In this document: piece after piece, positions 1 through 8,535 of the stretch | Layout of the letters: every line of letters starts with the position of its first letter | How positions within the stretch are numbered: the stretch's first letter is position 1 | Source: an uncultured Oleiphilus sp. | Lineage (GTDB): Bacteria > Pseudomonadota > Gammaproteobacteria > Pseudomonadales > Oleiphilaceae | Direction of reading: 5' to 3' | Length of the DNA: 38,197 nucleotides | NCBI GenBank assembly: GCA_913020245.1 | Contig: CAJWAD010000024.1 | Location: 1-38,197, forward strand | Notes under the pieces: model-generated | Database searches by the model: none | Told to the model about the DNA's origin: nothing | Seen by the model: only the letters and a program-made list of their open reading frames with translations | Position numbers and translations under genes: made by a program

Positions 1-318
1 TTTTTTAAAAACCAGCGTATAGGAATGATCAATCAAACGTTCGAGTTCGCTGTCGGGTAATGAACCATCGAGTGCGAGCGTATTCCAATGCTTTTTATTC
101 ATGTGGTAACCCGGTTTCACCGCGTCAAAAACATCTCGTAACTCTTGAGCATGGGCTGGATCGCATTTAAGATTCATCCTGGTCGTGCCCTGATTCGTCG
201 TCAATGAAGCAAACATCTTTCCTTTGATCTTGGCGATCAATATGTTGGGGCCGAACGGATAGTCTTCGATGGCTTCAGGTTTGTTCAACAAATAAGCCTT
301 GACGGTCTCGTAGTCCAT
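1..318 (-). CDS. YjbR/MmcQ family protein, 3' end cut by window edge
   Basis: An open frame runs from an ATG at 318 to the window edge with no stop, giving 106 residues. It begins MDYETVKAYLLNKPEA and contains PFGPN, then KMFASL, NLKCDP, a KPGYHMNKKHWNT segment and a late LIDHSYTLV helix. This order is typical of the small (about 115-120 residue) YjbR/MmcQ proteins, which have a CyaY-like fold; their biochemical role is poorly defined and 'DNA-binding' is only the family label. An AGGTG lies five bases before the ATG. The gene is divergent from the SDR gene at 374 across only 55 bases, so the two promoters must overlap or sit inside the neighbouring leaders. Only about the last ten residues should be missing. 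Confidence 0.85.
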   Translation of the reverse strand, partial: MDYETVKAYLLNKPEAIEDYPFGPNILIAKIKGKMFASLTTNQGTTRMNLKCDPAHAQELRDVFDAVKPGYHMNKKHWNTLALDGSLPDSELERLIDHSYTLVFKK

Positions 319-373
319 GATGCACCTTTTCATCGTTAGCTTTGTAACCATAACAGTTTAACAAGGGATTTTT

Positions 374-1078
374 ATGGCATCGCAGCAGGTACCGACGCAC
401 GAACACCGGCCCATCGCAGTCATTACGGGTGCGAATCGCGGCATTGGTTTATCGCTTACTAACCTTTACGGGCAGCATGGTTACAAAGTTTACGCCTTGT
501 GTCGAACGGGTTCTGATGCACTGGATGCGATGCAGGGTCATAACTTAGTGGTTCTCAAAGGCATTGACGTTGGCGCACCATCGAGTTTAATCGATTTGGC
601 GTCGCGCATTTCGGAGCCTCGTATAGATATACTCATTAACAATGCTGGGATTTTACGCGATGAAGTACTCGGAAGGTTGAATTTTTCGACTATAGAAGAC
701 CAATTGAATACCAATGCGCTTGGCCCTCTGCGTATCGTAGAAAGTTTATTAACCAAGCTTCAAGACGCTTCGAAACTTGCTTTTATCACCAGTCGCATGG
801 GCTCGATTGCAGACAATACCAGTGGTGGGCGTTATGGCTATCGGATGTCGAAAGTAGCGTTAAATATGGCGGCGGTTTCATTGAGTTATGATTTAGCCGC
901 GCGCCACATTCCTGTTGGTATCTATCACCCTGGGCTGGTTGGCACTGAGATGATTGGCGGGGTGGGTAACGTGACGCCGGATGAGGCAGCAGCAAGTATT
1001 GTCGAGCGGATTAACGAATTAGACATGACTAAAACAGGTCAGTTTTTCCATGCAAATGGCGAACGGCTTCTCTGGTAG
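374..1078 (+). CDS. Short-chain dehydrogenase/reductase (C-factor-like SDR)
   Basis: A 234-residue classical SDR. The Rossmann cofactor loop TGANRGIG is at residues 18-25, NNAG at 89-92, the catalytic Ser at about 140 (FITSRMGS) and the YxxxK pair at Tyr156/Lys160. Family knowledge says these enzymes use NAD(P)H to reduce or oxidise a carbonyl/alcohol. The short length and the HPGLVGTEM segment after the active site resemble the CsgA/C-factor-like subgroup, but the substrate cannot be read from sequence. An AAGGGA ribosome site lies five bases before the ATG. It is divergent from the YjbR-like gene. An arginine after the glycine motif (NRG) would be compatible with NADPH use; that is a weak inference. 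Confidence 0.9.
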   Translation: MASQQVPTHEHRPIAVITGANRGIGLSLTNLYGQHGYKVYALCRTGSDALDAMQGHNLVVLKGIDVGAPSSLIDLASRISEPRIDILINNAGILRDEVLGRLNFSTIEDQLNTNALGPLRIVESLLTKLQDASKLAFITSRMGSIADNTSGGRYGYRMSKVALNMAAVSLSYDLAARHIPVGIYHPGLVGTEMIGGVGNVTPDEAAASIVERINELDMTKTGQFFHANGERLLW

Positions 1079-1087
1079 TGAGAGTGA

Positions 1088-1231
1088 ATGGTAATAGACC
1101 TCATAGAAAATAGGCAGCTGCTAAGGATAATAAAAATCAATCAACAAAAGCTAGAAGCAAGCGTTGTAGAGCAACACTTGTTGTCGTTAGGTCATCATCT
1201 TAAACTCGACACGCGAGCTGACATAAAATAA
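1088..1231 (+). CDS. Possible 47-residue protein of unknown function
   Basis: ATG at 1088 opens a 47-codon frame ending in TAA, starting nine bases after the SDR stop and preceded by GAGAG. The product (begins MVIDLIENRQLLRI) would be mostly helical and charged. I do not recognise it. It could be a chance frame in the roughly 300-base spacer between the SDR and DUF2058 genes. Confidence 0.22.
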   Translation: MVIDLIENRQLLRIIKINQQKLEASVVEQHLLSLGHHLKLDTRADIK

Positions 1232-1377
1232 GGTTAGTCGGGTTAAAAGTGCGAGCGTGTTGACCAGCGTTAGCTATGATTAACTTACCCCAAGGATTTT
1301 TTTGGCTGTGCGACATTGCTAGTTGAAAAAAGCCGATTATTGAAACGTTTAACAAACTCGGGCATACAGAGATAGAC

Positions 1378-1917
1378 ATGGCAAAATCGCTACAAGACCA
1401 GTTGATGGGTGCCGGCTTAGTTGATAACAAAAAAGCCAAGGCGATCAAACAGCAGCAGCGTAAGCAGAAGAAACAACAGCCAAAAGGGCAAGCGCAAGCT
1501 GACGAAAATAAACAACGTATGGAGTTCGAGCGTAAAGCTAAAATTGAAAAAGATCGCGCCTTAAATAAAGAGATCAAAGCGGCGGCTGTGCAGAAAGGCT
1601 TGCTCGCTCAAATCCGACAGTTGATTGAACTCAACAAACTCGATTCTAGCGCGGGTGAATTAGGGTATCAATTTGCAGAAGGTACCAAAATTCGCAAAAT
1701 ATTTGTCAATGCCACCCAGCAGGAGCAACTGTCCAGAGGCTTATTGGCGGTCGTTAAACAAGATGATCGTTACCTTATTGTACCGAGTGTTGTGGCAGAA
1801 AAAATTGCGCAGCGCGACGCGACGGTGGTGGTGGCGTTGAATGAAAAAAGTGCGTCGGAAAATGACGATGATGATCCGTACAAAGATTATCAAATCCCAG
1901 ATGATTTAATGTGGTAA
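1378..1917 (+). CDS. YaiL-like DUF2058 protein
   Basis: 179 residues starting MAKSLQDQLMGAGLVDNKKA, the characteristic opening of gammaproteobacterial DUF2058 proteins such as E. coli YaiL. Residues of about 15-70 form a very Lys/Gln-rich, probably coiled-coil helix (KQQQRKQKKQQ), followed by a small globular part (IRQLIELNKL to YLIVPSVVAEKI) and an acidic end (ENDDDDPYKDYQIPDDLMW). Function is unknown; the family is often labelled a nucleoprotein or polynucleotide-associated protein, and the basic helix would fit nucleic acid contact. The ribosome site (AGAGATAGAC) is weak. It precedes the arginine genes but has no evident functional tie to them. Confidence 0.9.
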   Translation: MAKSLQDQLMGAGLVDNKKAKAIKQQQRKQKKQQPKGQAQADENKQRMEFERKAKIEKDRALNKEIKAAAVQKGLLAQIRQLIELNKLDSSAGELGYQFAEGTKIRKIFVNATQQEQLSRGLLAVVKQDDRYLIVPSVVAEKIAQRDATVVVALNEKSASENDDDDPYKDYQIPDDLMW

Positions 1918-3219
<1,302 letters not shown>

Positions 3220-3220
3220 T

Positions 3221-4240
3221 ATGTATATAGTGCGCCCTAGCACAATCGAGGATGCGAGCGGTATTGAGTCTGTGATTCGCGATAATCATGCACGTATCTC
3301 TTCGCTACCGCGCAAACGAGAAAAGCTACTCGAGCGAATCGAACACTCCATGACAAGCTTCGCGACCAAAGCATGCTTGCAAGGAGAGGAGTTCTTTCTT
3401 TTTGTAATGGAAGAGTCCGAAACGGGTGAAATTGTCGGCTGTAGCGCGATCTCGGTAAATAATGATCCGCAACGACCGTTTTATAATTATCGTCAAGACG
3501 AGTTGATTCATGCCTCTGAGACCTTTGATATTCATACGACGGTACCGATTTTATACCTGACTCATGAACTCACTGGTAAGACTGTGCTGTCGTCGTTTGC
3601 GATCCAAGATAAGCTGTTAAATACGCCGTATTTTGATTTGATGTCGCGTGCAAGGTTAATGTTTCTGCGTCAGTTTACGCAATGCTTCAGTAGTGAAGTG
3701 ATTGTTGAGCTGCAAGGCGTTACCAATGAAGAAGACGAATCTCCTTTTTGGGATAGTTTAGGCCGCCAGTTTTTTAATATGGATTATGTGATGGCCGGCT
3801 ATCATGTGGCGACGAAAAGCCGAACCATGCTTGCTGAGATGATGCCGCCGCATCCGATATACGTCACCATGCTTACCTCACAGGCACAGGCTGTTATGGG
3901 TAAAACCGATGAGCGAGCGAAAGCGACCCATAAGCTGCTTGAAAAGGAGGGCTTTGAGGCGTCCCCTTATATCGATATTTTTGATGGCGGACCGGTCCTT
4001 ATGGCAAAAACAAATGAGACGCGTACTTTTCAACATTCGCGTTTTAAGCAAGTTAAAGGGGGCAAGGTGACAACCGGGCCACTGCATCTGGTGGCCAATA
4101 AATCGTTTTCCGATTTTCGATGTTTGTTGGCACAAATTACCGATGGTATGGGTGAGGTAGTGCGCCTAGATGGCTCCATTTTGACGGCACTAAACGTGCG
4201 TCAAGATGATGAAATTCTTTATCTTCACCTTACTAAATAA
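3221..4240 (+). CDS. aruF: Arginine N-succinyltransferase, alpha-type subunit (AruF)
   Basis: 339 residues from an ATG two bases after the aruC stop; a longer in-frame extension back to 3158 lies inside aruC and is rejected. The AstA family joins succinyl-CoA to the alpha-amino group of arginine, the first step of the AST route. Family blocks are present: FYNYRQDELIHASE (87-100), SPFWDSLGRQFF (174-185), AEMMPPHPIY (205-214) and KEGF...YIDIFDGGP near 247-263. The position aligned with the catalytic His229 of E. coli AstA is Asp230 here (GKTDERA). Pseudomonas uses a two-subunit enzyme (AruF/AruG), and this gene takes the alpha position. The missing His suggests this chain is catalytically impaired or works only as a heteromer. 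Confidence 0.9.
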   Translation: MYIVRPSTIEDASGIESVIRDNHARISSLPRKREKLLERIEHSMTSFATKACLQGEEFFLFVMEESETGEIVGCSAISVNNDPQRPFYNYRQDELIHASETFDIHTTVPILYLTHELTGKTVLSSFAIQDKLLNTPYFDLMSRARLMFLRQFTQCFSSEVIVELQGVTNEEDESPFWDSLGRQFFNMDYVMAGYHVATKSRTMLAEMMPPHPIYVTMLTSQAQAVMGKTDERAKATHKLLEKEGFEASPYIDIFDGGPVLMAKTNETRTFQHSRFKQVKGGKVTTGPLHLVANKSFSDFRCLLAQITDGMGEVVRLDGSILTALNVRQDDEILYLHLTK

Positions 4241-4255
4241 AGGGCTTATTTGACC

Positions 4256-5287
4256 ATGATGATAATTCGCCCAATACAAAGTAGTGATCTCGATACACTA
4301 ACCGCGTTTTCTGAGGTTGCCGGCGTGGGTGTGACGACCCTGCCCAAAGACCCCCAACTGCTTGCTCAACATATTTTTACCTCCGAACGTTCTTTTCGAC
4401 GTTCTATTCCAAAAGATCGCGCGCATTACATGTTTGCTTTGGAAGATACTCAGCAAGGTAGGGTAGTGGGCATGAGTGAAATTCAAGCGGCCATTGGTTT
4501 GGAGGATGTTTGGTATAATTACAAGGTAAGCAAGAGTGTGCATGCCTCAAAAGAAGTGGATGCGCATTCAACCAATGAAACGTTGTACTTAAATAATGAT
4601 CTAAGTGGTGTGTCAGAGGTATGCAGTTTATATTTGGATCCTGCTTACCGTCATAGCAATAATGGCCGCTTACTTGCAAAATCTCCCTTCCTTTTCCTGA
4701 AACAATTTGCCGATTATTTCCATGAGAAAATTATTGCTGAGATTCAAGGTGTTTCAAACGATGATGGCGAGTCACCTTTTTGGGAATCACTCGGAAAGAA
4801 ATTCTTTCAGATGGAATTTTCTGATGCTTACCATCAAATCGCGATAGGAAATAAGTCCTTTATCGCTGAATTAATGCCGAAGTACCCAATTTATTTATTT
4901 ATGCTCAGTCAAGAAGCGCGGCTATCTATTGGTAAAACGCATGCGGTAACACGTCCAGCAATAGAGGTTCTGAAAAAAGAGGGTTTTCACTACAATGGAT
5001 ACATTGATATTTTTGATGCAGGCCCGGTACTTGAGGCATTTGTTGAAAATATCCGAGCAGTTCAAGATGCCTGTTCGCGGCGATGTGAAATTATTCAGCA
5101 GGCAACCCCAACGGTTACGCATAAATCAGCGATGTTAGTTGCGAACCGTTCCATGGAGCAATTCAGAGCTTTGTTGGTTGCAAAAGAACAGGTGCAAACT
5201 GAAACGATCGCCTTATCCGAAGAGCAAGCATCGGCACTATACGCAGAGGCGGGTACCGATTTATGGATGATACCGTTACGCTACTAG
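4256..5287 (+). CDS. aruG: Arginine N-succinyltransferase, beta-type subunit (AruG)
   Basis: 343 residues, paralogous to the gene upstream. Starting at ATG 4256 (MMIIRPIQSSDL) the protein aligns position for position with E. coli AstA (MMVIRPV...), and the catalytic His falls at residue 229 in both (GKTHA). An AAAGGG lies about ten bases before this ATG; a TTG at 4250 and an ATG at 4259 are alternatives. Other family blocks are WYNYK...VHASKE (87-100), LYLDPAYR (125-132), SPFWESLGKKFF (173-184), AELMPKYPIY (204-213) and KEGF...IDIFDAGP. This should be the active chain for succinylation of arginine or ornithine. The downstream AST genes (astD, astB, astE) are not found after it; the next genes run the other way. 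Confidence 0.92.
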   Translation: MMIIRPIQSSDLDTLTAFSEVAGVGVTTLPKDPQLLAQHIFTSERSFRRSIPKDRAHYMFALEDTQQGRVVGMSEIQAAIGLEDVWYNYKVSKSVHASKEVDAHSTNETLYLNNDLSGVSEVCSLYLDPAYRHSNNGRLLAKSPFLFLKQFADYFHEKIIAEIQGVSNDDGESPFWESLGKKFFQMEFSDAYHQIAIGNKSFIAELMPKYPIYLFMLSQEARLSIGKTHAVTRPAIEVLKKEGFHYNGYIDIFDAGPVLEAFVENIRAVQDACSRRCEIIQQATPTVTHKSAMLVANRSMEQFRALLVAKEQVQTETIALSEEQASALYAEAGTDLWMIPLRY

Positions 5288-5316
5288 TTAAATGCATGCC
5301 AGTTAAGCCGCAAATC

Positions 5317-6036
5317 TTAGTGTGATAGCGGCTGCAAGTGCGCCATGATACGGTTTTCGAGTTTTCGAAAAATAAAAATCAATGTGAATGTGACGCAAAG
5401 GTAAATTGCAGCAACAAATAAGAACGCTTCGAACGGTGCATAGTAACGCGCGTAGATATCCCTTGCTGCGCCAGTCAAATCAACTATTGTCACGACACTG
5501 GCGATTGAGCTTGCATGTAGCATAAAGATTACTTCATTTGCGTAGGCCGGCAATCCACGACGCAATGCGCTAGGTAATACAATGCGACGCATACGTAAGC
5601 GCCAAGACATACCATAGGCCTTTGCGGCTTCGATTTCGCCTTTCGGTGTTGACCTTATCGCGCCCCTTACGATTTCTGTCGTGTAGGCGGCAGTGTTCAA
5701 AACAAAGGCAATCAGACATGGATAAAAGGCTTCACTTAAAATATGCCAGAAAATAGTGTCTTGAATGCCGTTTATTTGCGCAGTGCCGTAGTAAATTAAA
5801 TAGAGCTGCACAAGCAGTGGTGTACCACGGAAAAAGTAGACATAAGCCCAAATAGGTTTGCTAATGAGAGGGTTCTTGGAGTCGCGCAGAATACCCAGAG
5901 GTACCGCGATAATAAGACCGATAATTAGCGAGAGAAATACCAATTGAATTGTGGTGACAAAGCCGCTCCAGTAATGCAGGAGGGTGGTAACGTTGAATAT
6001 GTCGTTGTTGTCGAGAAGTGCAATGAGGCTGTCCAT
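5317..6036 (-). CDS. aotM: Arginine/ornithine ABC transporter permease, HisM/AotM type
   Basis: 239 residues with about five hydrophobic segments and the EAA loop that docks to the ATPase (GEIEAAKAYGMSWRLRM, with ILP after it as VLPSALR). An early YFFRGTPLLVQLYLIYYG segment is typical of polar amino acid permeases of the HisM/AotM group. It overlaps the preceding permease gene by one base (TAATG at 6038-6034), implying translational coupling and a heterodimeric HisQM-like membrane unit. Substrate is inferred from the convergent aruCFG genes; the family also includes histidine, lysine and octopine importers. Confidence 0.87.
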   Translation of the reverse strand: MDSLIALLDNNDIFNVTTLLHYWSGFVTTIQLVFLSLIIGLIIAVPLGILRDSKNPLISKPIWAYVYFFRGTPLLVQLYLIYYGTAQINGIQDTIFWHILSEAFYPCLIAFVLNTAAYTTEIVRGAIRSTPKGEIEAAKAYGMSWRLRMRRIVLPSALRRGLPAYANEVIFMLHASSIASVVTIVDLTGAARDIYARYYAPFEAFLFVAAIYLCVTFTLIFIFRKLENRIMAHLQPLSH

Positions 6037-6737
6037 TAGGCGCTTCCCAGACCTGCGCTGTATTTAATTTCGAGGCGCTTAAGTATCCATTCTGAAACGG
6101 CGGTTAAGGCTAAGTAGACGCCCGCCACGGGAATTAAGAAGGTGAAAGGCTCATGCACGGCTTTTGCGGCCTCTGATGCAAGCCTGACCATATCTGCGAG
6201 TCCAATAATTGAGACTAGGGCTGTCGTTTTGAGCATTACCAGCCAGTTATTTCCGAGTCCAGGTAGCGCATGACGCATCATCTGTGGGAATGAAATACGA
6301 AAGAATATTTGTCGTTTTGTCATACCGTAGGCAAGACCTGCCTCTATTTGGCCTTGGTGAACAGATTGGAATGCCCCACGGAACGTTTCAGCCATGTATG
6401 CGCCGAAGATAAAACCGATGGTGAAAACACCCGCAACAAACTCGTTGATGTTGAAGAAAATATCGATATCAAATTGCTCATAAAGCCAGTCAGAGAACAT
6501 ATTCATCAACATTTGACCACCAAAAAAGATCAGCAACATCAGAACAAGGTCCGGCACGCCTCGAATAACGGTGGTGTAAACCGTTGCGATAAAACGAGGA
6601 ATTGGGTTTTGTGACAATTTGGCAAGCGCCCCAAGCATCCCAAGCGCGAGGGCGAGTATTAACGACAGAATAGCGACTTCGATGGTCAAGATTGCCCCTT
6701 CAAAAATAGAGGGACCGTAACCATGCAGATCTAACAT
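6036..6737 (-). CDS. aotQ: Arginine/ornithine ABC transporter permease, HisQ/AotQ type
   Basis: 233 residues. The N-terminal half closely matches the HisQ pattern (KLSQNPIPR, then TTVIRGVPDLVLMLLIFFGGQ, residues about 39-72), and the EAA loop appears as GQIEAGLAYGMTKRQI. Start ATG at 6737 has GGAG six bases upstream. It pairs with the following HisM-type permease, to which it is coupled by a one-base overlap. It is separated from the binding-protein gene by 100 bases that contain a strong hairpin (6797-6824), so permeases are probably made at a lower level than the binding protein. Confidence 0.88.
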   Translation of the reverse strand: MLDLHGYGPSIFEGAILTIEVAILSLILALALGMLGALAKLSQNPIPRFIATVYTTVIRGVPDLVLMLLIFFGGQMLMNMFSDWLYEQFDIDIFFNINEFVAGVFTIGFIFGAYMAETFRGAFQSVHQGQIEAGLAYGMTKRQIFFRISFPQMMRHALPGLGNNWLVMLKTTALVSIIGLADMVRLASEAAKAVHEPFTFLIPVAGVYLALTAVSEWILKRLEIKYSAGLGSA

Positions 6738-6796
6738 TCAGTACTCCGTACGATAAATGACATTATGGTAGGTAGGTAAGATGAGGCGTTAACAGC

Positions 6797-6824
6797 AATG
6801 GTCTAGGCTGTTGCCTAGACCATT
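6797..6824. repeat. Perfect 12-bp inverted repeat (stem-loop) between binding-protein and permease genes
   Basis: The arms AATGGTCTAGGC (6797-6808) and GCCTAGACCATT (6813-6824) are exact complements around the loop TGTT. On the - strand transcript this structure sits just after the periplasmic binding-protein stop and before the permease ribosome site. There is no U-run after it on either strand, so it is not a standard terminator. By analogy with the malE-malF and hisJ-hisQ intergenic elements it could stabilise the upstream message or cause partial termination. Confidence 0.8.
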
Positions 6825-6837
6825 CGTTGAGCTGTAC

Positions 6838-7590
6838 TTAGATTTTGATGCTGTATGCGAAATACTTTTTCATGATTTCGTCGTAAGCACCATTTTCTTT
6901 AAGCTTCTTAAGCGCGGCATTGAATTGGTCCGCAAGCTCTGTGTCACGCTTACGAAAAGCAGCGCCCACACCGTTGCCTACTTGAACATTCTCACCGATT
7001 GCTTCGTATGCTTCATTTTTAAGAATCGTTGATTCGCCAACAGGGAAATCTAGGAACACAAGATCGAGACGGCCACCTTGTAAATCAAGGACTAGATCAT
7101 CAGCCGTTGTATAGCGTTTAATGTCGACAACGCTTTCGCCCATATTATTGGTCACGTAGTCATCTTGAAGCGTGCCACGCTGAACGCCCACTTTTTTACC
7201 TTTTACTGCATCCATGCTTGTTACATCGATACCTGCGCCTTTCTTGCCGAACCATGCCGAAGGCGTATTGTAGTAGCCTTCTGAAAACAATACTTTCTTA
7301 GCTCGCTCTTCAGTAATCGACATCGACGAGAAAATAACGTCATATTTACGGGCTAGCAGACCAGGAATAATGCCATCCCACGCTTGGATTACGAACTCAC
7401 AATCTCGTTTTATTTCAGCGCAAACGGCATTTGCCAAATCGACTTCAAAACCCGTTAACGTGCCGTCAGGTGCTTTAAATTCAAATGGCTCGTAGGGTAC
7501 ATCTACCGCCAGTTTAAGTTTGTCTGCCGCAACGGCCAAAGAGCTGGTTGCTGCAACTAGGCAGGCTAGTACTACAGAAAGTTTTTTCAT
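6838..7590 (-). CDS. aotJ: Periplasmic arginine/ornithine-binding protein (AotJ/HisJ/ArtJ type)
   Basis: About 250 residues of the family 3 solute-binding class. A Sec signal peptide (MKKLSVVLACLVAATSSLAVA, cut before ADKLK) is followed by the classic entry VDVPYEPFEF, then GFEVDLANAVC, the AWDGIIPGLLARKYDVIFSSMSITEER ligand-site block (cationic amino acid binders share SSMSITEER), GVQRGT and GGRLDLVFLD. The double ATG at 7593/7590 leaves the exact start open; AGGGG lies just upstream. Located directly after the ATPase gene with 34 bases between. Arginine/ornithine as ligand is inferred from the HisJ/AotJ-like motifs and the neighbouring aruCFG. Confidence 0.9.
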   Translation of the reverse strand: MKKLSVVLACLVAATSSLAVAADKLKLAVDVPYEPFEFKAPDGTLTGFEVDLANAVCAEIKRDCEFVIQAWDGIIPGLLARKYDVIFSSMSITEERAKKVLFSEGYYNTPSAWFGKKGAGIDVTSMDAVKGKKVGVQRGTLQDDYVTNNMGESVVDIKRYTTADDLVLDLQGGRLDLVFLDFPVGESTILKNEAYEAIGENVQVGNGVGAAFRKRDTELADQFNAALKKLKENGAYDEIMKKYFAYSIKI

Positions 7591-7627
7591 CATTTAGACC
7601 CCTTCAGGTTATTTCGTTTTTTTTGGT

Positions 7628-8398
7628 TTAATATTGCGGTTGGAGAAACTGTTTCATACGCTCTGAATCAGGATTCTCGAACACTTTAGCGGGCGAACCA
7701 TGCTCTTCAATTCTTCCTTCATGAAGAAATACGACTTGCGAGGACACATCTCGCGCGAAAGCCATTTCATGGGTCACCACAATCATTGTGCGCCCTTCCT
7801 CTGCGAGGCTGCGCATAACTTTTAAAACTTCACCCACTAATTCGGGGTCAAGCGCGGACGTTGGTTCATCAAACAGTAAAACTTCAGGTTCCATTGCGAG
7901 CGCTCGCGCAATCGCCGCACGTTGCTGCTGCCCACCGGACATTTGACCCGGGAAATAATGTTTACGCTCGTAAATACCGACTTTTTTTAGTAATGCTTCT
8001 GCTTTTTCAATGGCTTCTTTCTTCGGAATACCGAGTACATGAACAGGCGCCTCGATAATGTTATCGAGCACGGTCATATGTGACCACAAATTAAAGCCTT
8101 GAAAAACCATTGAGAGCTTCGAGCGCATTCGCTCAACTTGTTTGATATCGTTTGGAATCCGCTCGCCGCGTTTATTTTCTTTGAATTCGACGGATTCACC
8201 ATGCAGCTTAATATCCCCATTGCTGGGGACTTCCAATAAATTGATGCAGCGTAAGAACGTACTTTTGCCAGAACCGGAGGATCCGATCATCGAGATGACA
8301 TCGCCTTTTTTTGCCTCGATCGATACACCTTTTAATACTTCGAGTTGACCAAAATGCTTATGCAGGTCGGTGACTATCAGAGGAGAGTCTTGGCTCAT
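7628..8398 (-). CDS. aotP: Amino acid ABC transporter ATPase, HisP/AotP type
   Basis: 256 residues with Walker [11 protein letters not shown]-loop [17 protein letters not shown], signature [19 protein letters not shown], Walker [21 protein letters not shown] and switch histidine VVTHEM. The insert between Walker A and the Q-loop (about residues 66-92, [15 protein letters not shown]) is the feature of HisP/AotP compared with shorter GlnQ/ArtP proteins. It powers the importer made by the following three genes. It is the first gene of the operon: GGAG lies six bases before the ATG. ATPase-binding protein-permease-permease order is the same as in enterobacterial artPIQM rather than Pseudomonas aotJQMOP. 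Confidence 0.9.
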   Translation of the reverse strand: MSQDSPLIVTDLHKHFGQLEVLKGVSIEAKKGDVISMIGSSGSGKSTFLRCINLLEVPSNGDIKLHGESVEFKENKRGERIPNDIKQVERMRSKLSMVFQGFNLWSHMTVLDNIIEAPVHVLGIPKKEAIEKAEALLKKVGIYERKHYFPGQMSGGQQQRAAIARALAMEPEVLLFDEPTSALDPELVGEVLKVMRSLAEEGRTMIVVTHEMAFARDVSSQVVFLHEGRIEEHGSPAKVFENPDSERMKQFLQPQY

Positions 8399-8535
8399 TC
8401 TTGGCTCCGTTCAATGGCAGGCGAGCAGCTGCCTACTTATATACATCTAAACGCCGATCATACAACACTATGCAGAGCATGAATACGGGAAATTGACCGT
8501 CAAAAACTAATGCACTTTCTGAGGTGTGTTAGGCA
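8399..8535 (-). promoter_or_regulatory. Probable promoter region of the transporter operon
   Basis: This 137-base spacer lies before the ATPase gene and after the end of the flavoprotein gene, so the transporter operon must start here unless it is read through. It holds a short palindrome TTGACCGTCAA (8493-8503) and, reading the - strand, a TATGAT that could be a -10 element without a good -35 at 17 bases. I could not identify an ArgR box with confidence. Confidence 0.35.

Noticed and set aside
5306..5333. AGCCGC/GCGGCT inverted repeat between the convergent aruG and transporter genes
   Set aside because: Only six base pairs with a 16-base loop and no U-run; it also overlaps the last codons of the permease gene. 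Too weak to call a terminator.
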